Assembly: GCA_015680685.1 (NCBI GenBank)
Contig: MNCI01005996.1
Location: forward strand, 5,261 to 45,357
From: Gnetum montanum
Taxonomy: Eukaryota; Streptophyta; Gnetopsida; Gnetales; Gnetaceae
Direction of reading: 5' to 3'
DNA: 40,097 nucleotides
The position numbers were made by a program, and so were the translations under genes. Positions 10,974 through 22,800 of the stretch are shown here, piece after piece. A model generated the notes under the pieces. The model ran no database searches. It saw only the letters and a list, made by a program, of their open reading frames with translations, and had not been told where the DNA came from. Position 1 is the first letter of the stretch. Each line of letters opens with the position of its first letter.

Positions 10974-11219
10974 CAACTTTGAGCATGTTGTTTTTATACC
11001 GGATTACGCTCATGCACACAACACAATGCGAATGAGTGTAATGCAGCTTGAAAGCAATTGAAGCACACTCAACATGTACCTGCTCTTCACGCGCACAACA
11101 CACAAATGAGCGTGTTGTGCGTAGTCACAGTCTGACTTAAAATGATCAAGTCAACGGAACCCGAAAAATCCAGGACCTACGTCATCAGGGTTGTGCCTTT
11201 TCCACGGAGCGTCGCGGCC

Positions 11220-11227
11220 TATAAATA
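11220..11227 (+). promoter_or_regulatory. TATA box of the solo LTR
   Basis: TATAAATA follows a GC-rich stretch (GAGCGTCGCGGCC). It is the likely promoter of this LTR and could drive plus-strand transcription into element B. Confidence 0.7.
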
Positions 11228-11945
11228 CCTCAGTTAACAAAGATACAAAGGTTGGCAAATCAGAGAAGCAAAAGTATATTTCTGAGCACCAGAGCACTTA
11301 GCACTTTGGAGCAGAGATATAGAGAACAGCGCTTTGGCAATTTTTGACATTATCACCTTACAGTCGAAGCAGAGCACAGTTCGCTTTGAGCACCGGTGAC
11401 AGGAGTAATCATTTCTGTTGGAAAGACTCTATCAATCAGAAACAATTGATCGGTAGATGTCAAAGCTTGGCCTACCTTGCATCTTAGCTTTAGCCCACGA
11501 GGTAGATCAGACTTCTATTTAGACCGTTTTGCTTGTTGTTTTGTGCTTGTTTCACATCCTGTAATCGGGGATTCCCCAGTGTAATTTCTCATGCAAAATA
11601 TACATTTTTAAGTCAAAGCGCAGATCTTGAAGCTATGTGCTTCTCTTATGTCAGCTTCTTTTTATCGTGTTTAGCATTATCACCGTTGCAATCCATCTGC
11701 ATCATTTTCCCCTCGTTTTACGGCTCCTCGAACCAGATCGCTTTCTTTTTATGCACTTTTCATTGTTTTACTGACCCGTAAGTCCCTGTCTGATCGACAA
11801 GACCGTTCAGGGCGCCGCGGATTCGTTTTTCCAGCATAGCCCTCGCACGGATCCATGGCTAAAACTGTGTACGCCGGAACCTCGATCGGTATTTCCAGCT
11901 GCCGACGTTTTCCGTCGCCACAAGGGGTACCTCACCACTCATCAT

Positions 11946-11963
11946 TGGCACCGTTGCCAGGGA
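11946..11963 (+). other. Element B primer-binding site, tRNA-Asp type
   Basis: TGGCACCGTTGCCAGGGA lies two bases after the LTR end and has transition differences from TGGCGCCGTTGCCGGGGA. Confidence 0.82.
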
Positions 11964-12092
11964 CTAAGTGTTTGTGTGCTAAGTAGAACATAGGAAATTA
12001 TCCACATCGTTGGGAGCTTAAACAAATCCTTAGGATTAATTAAATAAGAAAAAATTATATAATGGTTAATCAGTACACCGAATAAAATAATA

Positions 12093-12553
12093 ATTTCTTC
12101 TTCTTCGAACAAAAGCAATTCACCACCTAGGGATCATACAAGAGATAGTTGGCAGCACCAAACACATAACCGTGAACTGCCAGTTCCTCAACAATACCAA
12201 GTGGTATATACCCATCTTGATGAGTATATACCAGATTTTACTTTTATCCTCCATCAGGATGAATAGCTGCATTGGAGAGATTTGCAAGATAACATAGTGT
12301 TACCCCCAGATCGGGCAATCCCTAACATGCTTCTTCGTGCTCTTGCACAAATAGGCATGACACAACTATACGCTGAATACGTTATAGGTGATTTTAACAC
12401 AAGGGAGTACCATCCCACAGTAGCACAACATTTAAGGAACTCGAGGTAGGAGAGCCACCATACATTGTTAAAGGGAAAAGGGGTCGTGCACGTCCTAAGT
12501 GAAATTGGAGATGGTGAACCACTCATAACGGGTTCTCCACAAGATGATGTTCC
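12093..12553 (+). pseudogene. Element B gag, N-terminal part
   Basis: It matches element A gag from 2397. The start codon position again reads ATT, followed by TCT TCT TCT. YQVVYTHLDEYIPDFTFIL and later blocks can be read with stops. It is cut at 12553 by element C (TSD GTTCC) and continues at 30851. Confidence 0.82.
12549..12553. repeat. Target-site duplication of element C, left copy (GTTCC)
   Basis: GTTCC precedes TGTACTATCTG at 12554 and recurs at 30851-30855. The empty site in A reads GATGTTCCCCTTCC near 2849. Confidence 0.92.
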
Positions 12554-14246
12554 TGTACTATCTGAAATCCTCGGTGCGCGGCTGGAATGAAATGGACACT
12601 AAGAGATCTATAGATAGACATAGAAGACCCTACCTTCACTTGAGGGTGAGCTGAAACTGATGAAGGTAGAGTACCTAGGGTGGTCCGCACGCGGATTAGA
12701 CAAGGATTTTCCCAAACGTATGCTAATGTGCAATACGCTGGGTCATACGTAAACGATGTGATAGATGTAAACCAGAACGCAAGCGTGCAGGAATGTAAAC
12801 AAGAGATAAAGAAATATGAACAAAAATTGTAACAAATCTTAGCCAAAAATGCAGCAATATTATTGCATAATGAAAATTACAATGCATCGGTCTAGACGCA
12901 GTTGTGAATCTGACACAAGGCAGATGAAGAGCCCCGGTGGATGCGGATGGGTGATGGTATGCTGATTTGGGATGCAGGCACAGCGTGAAGGCTATATGCT
13001 CAACATGCAGGGTGGGTTTTCTCAATGCTCTAAGTGTCGATTGCCCCAAATTTTTGCCCAGATTTTCTGAATTTTCGAACCACGATCTGGTCAAAAATTC
13101 GAGTTTTTGTATGAGTTTGGGCATCAAGTTCAGATTTGAGATGGGATTATTGGCTGTGGGATGCTAGAATTTCAGATCGGGTGACACATGGAGCGTCGAC
13201 CATGTGCAAACGAATGAAGCTTTACAAGCGTGTAGCACGCCAACGTGTACATGCTGGGCGTATACGCCCCACACGCTGGACAACGTGTGGGCAAGAATGA
13301 AGAATTTTTGACCAAATTTTGGACTATGGAGCTAGTTCTTTTGAGCATGGATCTAGATGCCTGATGTCTTGAGGATGCTGCCTGTCGATTTTGGGCTCAT
13401 TTGACCTTGATTTGACTGAGCTTTTGAGAATGTTTCTAGCGTGCATGCTGTGCTATACGCCAGGTGTGCATGCTGGGCGTATATGCCGAGCGTGAAGGGC
13501 CAAGAATGATCCTTATGATGCCAAAAAATTAATGCCTATGGAGCTTGTGGACTTGTAGATTCATTGACCATGCCTTGAGGGTTGACTCCATTGTCAAAAT
13601 CTTGCTTAAAATGCCCATTCCACCTTGTTCAAAGTGGTGCACGCTGGGCATGTAGGCCAGCATACAAGTATGAAACTGTCACTTTTCAAGGTCAAAACTT
13701 GATTTTTGGGAGCCTAGGATGATGACTGGTGGTTTCCCTACCTCTGGGAGTTGATTGTCTATGAAAATCATGGTCTGAGTGCCTNNNNNNNNNNNNNNNN
13801 NNNNNNNNNNNNNNNNNNNNNNNNNNNNNNNNNNNNNNNNNNNNNNNNNNNNNNNNNNNNNNNNNNNNNNNNNNNNNNNNNNNNNNNNNNNNNNNNNNNN
13901 NNNNNNNNNNNNNNNNNNNNNNNNNNNNNNNNNNNNNNNNNNNNNNNNNNNNNNNNNNNNNNNNNNNNNNNNNNNNNNNNNNNNNNNNNNNNNNNNNNNN
14001 NNNNNNNNNNNNNNNNNNNNNNNNNNNNNNNNNNNNNNNNNNNNNNNNNNNNNNNNNNNNNNNNNNNNNNNNNNNNNNNNNNNNNNNNNNNNNNNNNNNN
14101 NNNNNNNNNNNNNNNNNNNNNNNNNNNNNNNNNNNNNNNNNNNNNNNNNNNNNNNNNNNNNNNNNNNNNNNNNNNNNNNNNNNNNNNNNNNNNNNNNNNN
14201 NNNNNNNNNNNNNNNNNNNNNNNNNNNNNNNNNNNNNNNNNNNNNN
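12554..14246 (-). repeat. 3' LTR of element C (left), ending in an assembly gap
   Basis: 12554-13784 aligns with 29150-30392, with scattered transitions. The remaining 458 bases expected from the other LTR fall in the run of N. The outer end TGTACTATCTG is the reverse complement of an LTR end in CA. Confidence 0.88.
13785..14246. other. Assembly gap (462 N)
   Basis: The gap length almost equals the 458 bases missing from the left LTR of element C, so it probably hides only the LTR start and perhaps the polypurine tract. Confidence 0.95.
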
Positions 14247-15428
14247 TGTAAACAAGTCATGTTGTTCTGTGTCACTGGCCAATATTTGGCAGACTTGGAA
14301 CCAAGGCATGAGGAATACGTCCTTTGGAGGAATGAGACTCTTATGTTTGAGAGAACTCGTTGTCGCAACCAAAGCCATGTGATGAGGTGATGCGTTCTTT
14401 TGAGAAACAGGACCCTTGTGGAGTGTCTAAGAAAACCTATTGTCCGACAGCCAAAACTACACAGTGAGGTGAAACATGATGGTTCGAGACGTGAGTATTT
14501 CTTTCCAAGACAACCGCCTGCCCGCCTGGGGCTTGCATGGGAAGTGCCAAGGGTCTTGTTATTCATTTTTCCCTTTGCTCTTTGACCTTTTTTTTGTTTT
14601 TTATTGTTGTTTTTGGACAGAGCTTTCTTTTCAATTTTGCACTTGTGCTCATGTACCATGTTGTGTGTTGCAGCTGCTTGAGAGTGTCGTAGCGTGCAAT
14701 AGTGTGCTCAGAGTTTTGGGGTGTATTGTGTGTATTTGGGAACTGTAACCAGGTAGGAAAGGGAATGAGAGTGTTGAGGAAGTGGAGACTGTATAGAAAA
14801 CTAGGAATGTACTTTTGAATAGATTGATTAACCTGGTTGCGTGTGTCAGAAACAATGTGGCACCTTGTCACTGTGATGAAGTGTATCCGTGTACGAGCAC
14901 CACTAGGTGTCATCCTGTAAACACAACTCCAAGAAGACAAGAAAACCACAAATGAATGAGTTAGCAAACACTTTAGACATGAATGTGGCTGATGCAAATG
15001 GAGGCATCATGTGAAACTTGAGGTAAACAAAATGAGTAGCAATAGTGTTGTCAGAGTCGATGTGATGAATGATGTGTCAGGCGTTGATGAAGAAATGTCA
15101 TGAATTAAAGCAGTATGTGAACGTGCTGGAGATGATCTTGCTAGTTTATAGTCTTAGCAGACTGTCGTGGATTAGTTTTTCATCATAACCCATTGGACGT
15201 TGCCAGTTTATCGTCGTAGCAAACGGTACGATGCTAGTTTATAGTCGTGGAGGACTATGAAGAGACAAGCTAGTTTATAGTCTTAGCAAACTCTGGTGAA
15301 TGAGTGTGATAATTTAGTGTCATGTCAGACAAAGCTCTGTGGTGTCGGAATACCGTCATGACTCTAGGATGTATCTACGGTATCAGTTTATCGTCATGAT
15401 GCCAAGACGAAGACGTACCTTAAGATCA
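14247..15428 (-). other. Element C 3' untranslated region
   Basis: This lies between the end of the integrase frame and the 3' LTR. I see no supported gene. It contains a T-rich tract (14575-14620; A-rich on the coding strand) and hairpin repeats at 15142-15395. In Tat-lineage elements this region is known to be variable and rich in tandem repeats. Confidence 0.6.
15142..15395. repeat. AGTTTA-hairpin repeat cluster 1
   Basis: About six units of the form AGTTTA-NN-GTC-6 nt-GAC (some with one stem base changed) occur, for example at about 15142-15163 and 15233-15257. Spacing is irregular. Related clusters are at 19039-19170 and 24262-24535. Confidence 0.65.
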
Positions 15429-18400
15429 TCAGATGTGGAATGGTTTCAGGTACACGTGATTTGTATGATTGGTCAATTCATTTTCATCCATGTCTGCTAG
15501 TTTGAACGCTCTGTTACCGTACGCTTTGGTGACCAAGTAAGGCCCTTCCCAGTTGGATGAGAATTTATCTGAGTGTTCGCGGACCACCTTAAGTACAAGG
15601 TCTCCTTCTTTGATCGGACACTTATGGATGTCATGTTGATGGCATCGTTGTTGTTGCTTTTGGTACCACTCGATTTGATCAAGTGTTTGTGTGCGTTCTT
15701 CTTCCACCGAGTCGAGGTCAACAATGCGCAACTCATTGTTCTGACCTTTGTCGAGGAGTCCGGATAGTGTGATCCTTAAGGATGGTACCTATAACTTAAG
15801 AGGTAAAACTGCTTCTGAACCATAAACAAGACTATATGGTGTTTTACCTGTGGATGTCCTATGTGTTGTTCTGTATGCCCATAGCACATAAACTAGCTGC
15901 TTGTGCCATCTTCGTTTGCTCTGATGAAGCATTTTCTTGAGCACCATGATGACAGTTTTATTTGTGGCTTCTGCTTGTCCATTGCTTTGAGGATAGTAAG
16001 GTGATGAAAATGAGTGTTTGATACCTAGGCTTTCACAGAACATTTTTCTTTTGACATTGCTAAATTGTGGCCCGTTGTCAGTGATGATAGTCATCAGGAT
16101 GCCAAAACGAGTCACAATGTTTTAGAGGATAAAGTTGCATACTTGTTTCGATGTGGTCTTCCTAAGAGGAATAGCTTCTACCCATTTTGTGAAATATTCA
16201 GTCGCGGTTATTATGAAGCTATGCCCTGCTAAAGATGGGGGAGTTATTGGTCTGATGATGTCTAACCCCCATTTCTGGAAAGGCCATGTGATTTGAGCCG
16301 TATGCAACTCATTGGGTGGAACATGTATAAGATTATCATGCTTTTGACATGTATCGTATGTTTTGACTTTGGGAAAATAGTAGTATTCCATATGTGGCCA
16401 ATAGTACCCCAAGCATCTTATTTTGGTTGCCATTTCTTTGGGCACTATGTGCCCTCCGCAGAGTCCCTCATGAACTTGATCGACGACGGTTTGGCTATCG
16501 GTGCTATTAATGCATACTAGTAAAATGCCTTCATAGGATCTATGACATAACATATCCCCTACTAGTGTATACTGTCGAGAGCGTTTTCGCACCACGTCCC
16601 TCTGTGCATTCGTTAGATGTTGAGGTGGTTCACCATGCAAAAGGTACTCTTTGATGTCATCGTACCATTCTACGGCGTGTGTCATGCTAACAGATGTTAT
16701 GGGAAGTTCATCAAGAGTGTTAGTTATGGGCTTATTGCAACTCATGACAGAATTAGGCAACGCATGAAACATGTCTGGTGAGATGTTTAGAGCTAAAGTG
16801 ACTAACGCGTCTGCAATAGTATTATCATTTCTAGGCACATATTGTAGTTCTACATTTACAAACTGTTTCAGCAAGTGTTTCGTCAAGTCACAGTAGGGTT
16901 GTAGATGGGACGCCTTGCATGCGTAAACATCTTTGACTTGGTTTATGATTAACTGCGAGTCACCTCTAACTATGAGGTTTGTGATGTTCGCGGCTGATGC
17001 TACCATAAGGCCTCTAAGGAGACCTTCATACTCTGTCGTGTTATTGGTATAGGGAAAGTTATATCGGTAAGCGAAGGGTTAGATTTCCCCAGAGGGATAT
17101 GTGATAACAGTAGTAGCACTTCCACCTCGGGAGGTGGATGCTCCATCGAAGTTTAATATCGCATCATAGTCATCGGGCACAATGTCAATTGTGCTTACGT
17201 TCTCGTCTGGGTATTCTAGATTAATCGTTGCTTGATCTTGTGTTGGTGATGCGGTCATCTGATTGACTATAGCTTGACCTTTAATGGATGATTGGGCTAT
17301 ATAATATAGGTCAAACTCAGCGATCATTACCTTCCATCGAGCTATCTTGCTCGATTCGTACATGTTATTTGTGATAGCTCTGAGCACTTTGTCCTTACAG
17401 ATTATGTTGACTTGGTTTCGAAAGAGGTAGTGTTGTCACTTCTTTAAAGAAAAGATAAGGGCAAGGCATGATCTTTCCACGTCATTGTAACACTGTTCAT
17501 GGGCTACTAATGCATGGCTCAAATAGTAAATAGGAACCTCGGTCGCATCATCCTGTTTTTGGCAAAGCATAGATGCGATTGATAAATCCGTTATGGCAAG
17601 GTAGATGTAGAATGGTTTATTGCTTTGAGGTGGATAAACTGTCGGTAATTGGGTCAGTTCCATTTTGATATTGTCAAAAGCTTTCTGGCATTGTGGGGTC
17701 CATTGAAAGTATACACTCTTACGTAACAAATGATTCATGGGTTTCAATTTATCAGTCAATTTTTCGATAAAGCGCCTAATGAACTATAGTCTACCTTGCA
17801 GGCTTCGAAGTTTGGTAAGGTTGCTTGGTGGTTGCAAGTTTGTGATTGCCTTCACCTTATCGGGGTCTACTCGAATTCCTACTTCTAAAACTATGAATCC
17901 AAGAATTTTGCCTGATTTGACCCCAAAGACACATTTTTTTGGGTTCAGTCTAAGCTCATATTTTAAACAACACTTAAGTACCAATTCTAGGTCTTGTATG
18001 TGTTGCTCTTGTGTCTTTGATTTAACCACTATATTGTCTACGTAATTGTTGAGAAAATGAAGGAGGTAATCACTAAAGATGAAGGTCATTGCTCGTTGAT
18101 ACGTAGCACCAACATTCTTTAAGTCGAAGGGCATCATCGTGTAACAAAATGTTCCCCATGATGTCATGAAGGTTGTCCTGAGTTGATGTTCAGGGTTAAT
18201 CCAGATCTGATTATATCCAGAGAAGCCATCCATAAAAGACAACAATGCATGTCCAGCAGTTGAGTCAACCAGTTGATCAATACTAGGGAGTGGAAAGTCG
18301 TCTTTTATGGTCGCTAAGTTGAGGTCCCGGAAGTCAATGCACAGGTGAATGCTCCCATTTTTCTTTAGGACAATGACCATGTTGGATACCTAATCAGCGT

Positions 18401-18954
18401 AGTCAATGGCCTAAATGAAACCAGCCTGGTAAAGTTTGGTGATCTCATTGCGAACTGCCAATGCTACTTTAGGCTTAACCTTACGTGCTTTTTGTTTCAC
18501 CAGTCTTAGTTTCGGGTTGAGTATGATGTTATGCTGGACTATTCGAGGGTCTAGCCCAGGCATGTTAGTGTAAGACCAAGCAAATGCTTTGATGTTGCTT
18601 TTTAACACTTTCGCTATGTCATTGGCGAGTTGTGGATCTAGTAAAGTACTTAATTTCAGTATCTTAACTTTGCCGCTCGGCATAGTGATGGGGGTTTCGA
18701 TTAATGGATCTTCAGTGATGTTATCGGCTTCAATATCTAGCGATTTCATCATATTTTGAAAGCATTCTATGGTTTTCTCTATCGATGCCACAGATTTTTC
18801 GTAAGTTGATGTGTCTAAATCAATGGACCTGCTGTTCATCTCCCATTCGATGGATCCATATGGTCCATCGATGAACAATGGTGCGAACAGTTGCTTACTA
18901 TCCATGCTTGCCCCTACCAAGTCACAGGAAGCAACGTTAACAAAAGGGGATTTG
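15429..18954 (-). pseudogene. Element C RT - RNase H - archaeal-type RNase H - integrase frame
   Basis: A single reading frame of about 3.5 kb with several stops but no frameshift. In order on the minus strand: pre-RT linker with AFAWSYTNMPGLDPRIVQH (about 18600-18530); RT with VLKKNGSIHLCIDFRDLN and the active site YVDN at about 18047-18033 (family YVDD, so a catalytic aspartate is lost); classical RNase H (to about 17400); a second RNase H with NFDGASTSRGG, NNTTEYEGLLRGL and GDSQLIINQV (about 17170-16800); integrase zinc region with Cys-to-Tyr (YDTCQKH) and core motifs GLDII, TDNGPQF and SNGQAE (about 16250-15960); then a C-terminal chromatin-distal tail (EGDLVLKVV, GPYLV). A possible splice acceptor (ACAACTAG) ends at 18955. 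Confidence 0.92.
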
Positions 18955-19038
18955 CTAGTTGTTTTATGATGCTAATTCAAATACTTAAATGTGGTTGAAG
19001 TATGCTAAAGTTGGTTCATTGTCTCACTTGGCCGCACG

Positions 19039-19170
19039 GCAATTTAAAGCTGTACTTGGCCAACCGCGGCAGTTTAAGGCCTTACTGGGCCATTCGTGGC
19101 AGTTTAAGGCCTTACCGGGCCATTCGCGGTAGTTTAAGGCCTTACCGGGCCATTCACGGTAGTTTATGGT
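19039..19170. repeat. AGTTTA-hairpin repeat cluster 2 (30-bp tandem)
   Basis: Four and a half copies repeat at exactly 30 bp (units starting near 19040, 19070, 19100, 19130, 19160). The core AGTTTAAGGCCTTACCGGGCC contains GGCC-6 nt-GGCC. It lies at the RT-side edge of the spacer. Confidence 0.8.
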
Positions 19171-19800
19171 TTCTAGTTGATTATACAATTTGTAATGCTT
19201 GTTAAGTGTGGAACTACGAGACGAAGAGTATGTATCAAGGTGATTAAGTTAGGCGAGGTCTTACATGGGCGATATTTAGCCTAGTGTGTGTTTACATACC
19301 CCTCTATCTACTCTAAGTTTGTTTATGTTTAATTAATAATTTTTATTTGGAGTAAAATGCTTAAAATGCTAATTTCCTAGAGGGTGGGGTGGCGTGAACA
19401 AGGTGGGGATGTATTTAACTTGAAACGAATGGCAGCAGGCATAAACATCAAGTTTGAGCCAGGGACAGCATGAACTTCTTAGCGTGAACCTTTCAGCGTG
19501 AACCAGAGTGTGAACCAGAGCGTGGAGATCAGGTAAAATGGGGAGAGGAAGGTGTAGATATGGTGTGAATGGAGGTAACAAGTGCAGCACTGATCGGAGC
19601 ATGATGATTTAGGTGAAAGAGTTCAGCGTGAATCTATGCTCCGGAGAAACCCTCAGCATGGAGGGGGTGGAAACTCGAGCGTGAAGAGTCTGCATGCTGC
19701 AGCATGGACCTCTTGCAAACCCCAGCGTGAACCTCTCCAAACCCTAGCGTGAACCTCTCCAAACCCCAGTGTGAACCACTCCAAACCCCAACGTGAAGGC
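19171..19800 (+). repeat. Spacer with GCGTGAACC tandem motif upstream of the antisense gene
   Basis: 19171-19440 shows no gene. From about 19480 to 19796 the motif AGCGTGAACC is repeated, most regularly at 19722-19796 (about 22-bp units of CCCCAGCGTGAACCTCTCCAAA type). It directly precedes the ATG at 19801, so it may be leader or promoter of that gene. Confidence 0.55.
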
Positions 19801-22800
19801 ATGGGCAAGGGGAAGCAGGTGCGGGACTCGGGGAGGAAGGAGCCAGACTTGACCTTCGCCAAGGAGAGTGAGGCAATGCTCCGATGCCTGCCCAAGCCTA
19901 TGATGGCATCATGGTCTAGATCAGTGTGCCGGTAGGGCTTGGTTCCCTATCAAAATTTGTATTTTTTTTACTATTTTCCTCTATTTACATTTAGTTTCAT
20001 CTCTTTTTATTTTTGGCGTGTAGAATTTGTTTGAGATTGGGCTTGTTGTTTTAGATGTTGGTGTGTAAGAGGGGCCAGAATGCCTAGCATGCAGGGTCTG
20101 CACACTGAGCATGCTTAGCGTGAAGGGTTTGCACATTGAGCATGCAGGGTCTGTACACTGCATGCAAACCCTAGAATTTTTTTTTTCAAGTGCTGGCCCC
20201 AGTGTAAAACCTATACTATTTTTCATGGCTTACTAATTCTGGTTATTGAACATGTGCAGATGTCATAAACCTTTCCTTCTTGTGGTGGAACTTGTTGGAG
20301 TTCTGGCATGGTTCAGGCCTATTGATTGTGATGAACTGGTACCTGATATGATTATTGATCGAAATGGGGTATGGTTCAGAATGGGTGTCAGTGAATTCCT
20401 TGCCTTCATCTTAGAAAGATTTATGTGGTGATATGGTCTCACCTAAGTGAACAATTAGCACGGAGCGTCCTTGAGACCATGCTACTGGGATCTTCAAATG
20501 GTATAGTGGCTTTCGTGGTTGATATCGATGAGGGATTATCCATGGCTAGGGATGTTCCCTCTGGAGGGCGTAGATCCACCCGTCCATTGACGCGTGTATG
20601 GGACTTATTATCGTGTAGTCCTCACAACATCAATAGCACCTTATTCTTAGCATCTCGTGCGCACACCTTGTTCCAGAATCCTCCCGGAACAGTGTACAGA
20701 GTAGAAAGGTAAGATTGTTTAATTTATCATTTCTGCTTTAATGCCTAGTGGTTGTTCATGTTTTGACCGTCGTTCCTTTGCAGGCCTCAATTTGATAAAG
20801 AAGGAGTATGAATAGGTGATGATGGACTTGCATTGGCTCATACTGCCTTAGAGGCTTTCATGGTAGATCCCACTCTCTGTGGTGCCATTTTAGTGCAAAC
20901 CAAGGGTGAAATTGTCCATTTTCACAAACGATACTCTAAGGCTTTTGCACAATGTGAGGCTTGGGGGTGGTTACATGGGGATTGGTCCCACAATGGGCCA
21001 GTATTCCCATGCGATGCTGATTTGACTTCTAATATTCTTAATTCGTTGTCTAATGGTGAGTAATAGTTTTTTGACTCTTTGCGTTTGTTGTTTTTTTTGC
21101 TACCACATTGGTTGTTTTGATTCCATGGTTTTATCCTGTGCATGCAGTGGATGTTACCATAGAGACTGGGTGGACTGAGGGAACTTTGTCCATGAAGTTC
21201 GGAGATATTGACGATGCACAACGGTGGTTGCATGATGAGGCATCATCGCACGTTATCGGTTGCTTGGGCAATGATGGCCTCATGGAGCTGTTCACTGCTT
21301 TAAGTCCTAACATCTCCATGACCGAGATGATTGCGATTGTTGATTCATTCAACGAGGCTATTACTTACTATAGCACTCGTGTCAAGGGAATTAGAGCAGC
21401 TTTCCATCTGTTGGCAGAGTTCTTTTCAGACCTCTTCGGCGTGCCGACGGATGGGGCTGGAGTGACTTTGGATAGAGTGTAAAAAGAGGCCCATGTGGTT
21501 CACGAGATGGAGGACTGGCTAGGTATACCCAAAGGTGCTAAGGGTTTCCCTATGCAGGGAAAATCAAAAGTAACTGAAGTAAATGAGCTGTATCCACTAT
21601 TCAGAGCACGAGTGTTTCCTAAATCTATGTCCCAAGTGAAGACTTTTGGGATAGAATCTGTGCGTATCATGCGCATGGTTCTGAAGATTGGGGTGCGTTA
21701 TAATTAGACTCAGTTTTTACTTTCAGGTTTCCATGGGGAGATAGTGAGATTGCGTTCAAACGTTGAGGCACAATCCCATTTTACCTTTGCATTCTTTGCC
21801 AGTTACCTGTGCCGACTAGTTGAATTTCTAGTAGTTCGCGTGGGCAACGAGTATGTGTTAAGGGATCGTGGCCAAATATCTTGCCCGTGGATTCGCCATT
21901 TGTTTGAGGTGACCAAATCTCAAGATGCCCCTGAAGGGATTGACGAATCAGTCTCTATTACAATGGGGGGATCCGCTGGTCATTCAATTCACATGTGTGA
22001 CAGCGTAGGGCCAGAGCTAGATGGTGTGCCTTATATTGCCAGGAGAGCCGATCGAGTGATCAAAGAGACAGTCGGGAAGGTGAAATCTAGAGTTCAAAGA
22101 TCTAAGCACTCTAGAGAGGTTTCTCCAGCTATAGATGAACCAAAGGTGAAACACATACGGTTTAAAATATCTGCATGGGGTAAGTAAGCCTAATTTATTC
22201 ATTTATCCATGTTTTATCATCATTATTATTATTTTTATTTTATTCCATTTTTATTTTATCATTTATGCAAAACTGATGTTGAACTCACGAATGTCATTAG
22301 AGCCAACTCCTAAAGTAAGAAGAGAGGGGTTAGCACCGATCATGGAGGAGCAAGAGGCCCGAATTAGCCAAGATGAGGAGGAAGAGGTAGGTAATGATGA
22401 GATAGAAACTACTGTCCCCCTGAGGGAAGAAACTAAAGAAGGAGCAGAAGTCACCACGGAAAAAGATCATGCTGGTGAAATGGCTAAAGTTGATGATATG
22501 TTTGATGATTTCTTCGCAGGGAGGTTAAACCTTGGCACTCCTCCGAATCTGGGAGAAGAGAGGGATTTCGGTATGTTTTGATCATTATGTTTGCTTGGGC
22601 TTTGAATTATTTCATTTCCGTTATTTAGAGTTTGGAATTTGTATTTTTGTCACTAGAAGACGCAGACGTTGAAACTAGGATGACTCCTAACATTCGCTTA
22701 GACATACTGCAATGAAGATTCCAATGGAAATGACCATCGAAGTTGGTTCGTCTCCCATACATGAACCATTTACTTGGACTGAAATGCCAGGTAAAATGGA

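Larger units (their letters stand above)
10578..11922 (+). mobile_element. Solo LTR of a second retrotransposon family (Tat/Ogre-like)
   Basis: This 1,345-bp insert begins TGAAACACCGTG and ends CGTCGCCACA, flanked by a 5-bp TSD and with no internal region. That is the footprint of recombination between two LTRs. A TATA box (TATAAATA, 11220-11227) lies mid-way, preceded by a hairpin array. Its start (TGAAACACC) is identical to that of the element C LTR read on the minus strand, and the ends resemble each other (CCGACG-TTTC). It is therefore probably from a related Tat/Ogre-type family. Confidence 0.88.
9917..11944 (+). repeat. Left (5') LTR of element B, interrupted by a solo LTR
   Basis: LTR sequence is present at 9917-10577 and 11928-11944 (ends CACTCATCA). 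A single N at 10499 coincides with the loss of roughly 150 bases that other copies have between GTTAGTTAAAGTTA and GGCGTGTAGG, so this is either an assembly join or a deletion. Six palindrome units lie at 9924-10018 and the TATA box at 10031. Confidence 0.9.

Noticed and set aside
13679-14659. Long open frames across the N run on both strands
   Set aside because: They are open only because N cannot encode a stop. The flanking residues match no protein.
19634-19895. Minus-strand frames with repeated FTLGFGEVHA
   Set aside because: They are translations of the GCGTGAACC tandem repeat and have no independent support.
20922-21352. Minus-strand frames opposite the antisense gene
   Set aside because: They run against introns and exons of the plus-strand gene and show no pol or gag motifs.
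21697-21726. A 30-nt intron in exon 4 of the antisense gene
   Set aside because: It has GT...AG ends and removes a stop, but is shorter than usual plant introns, and reading through also keeps the frame. Treated as exon with a stop.
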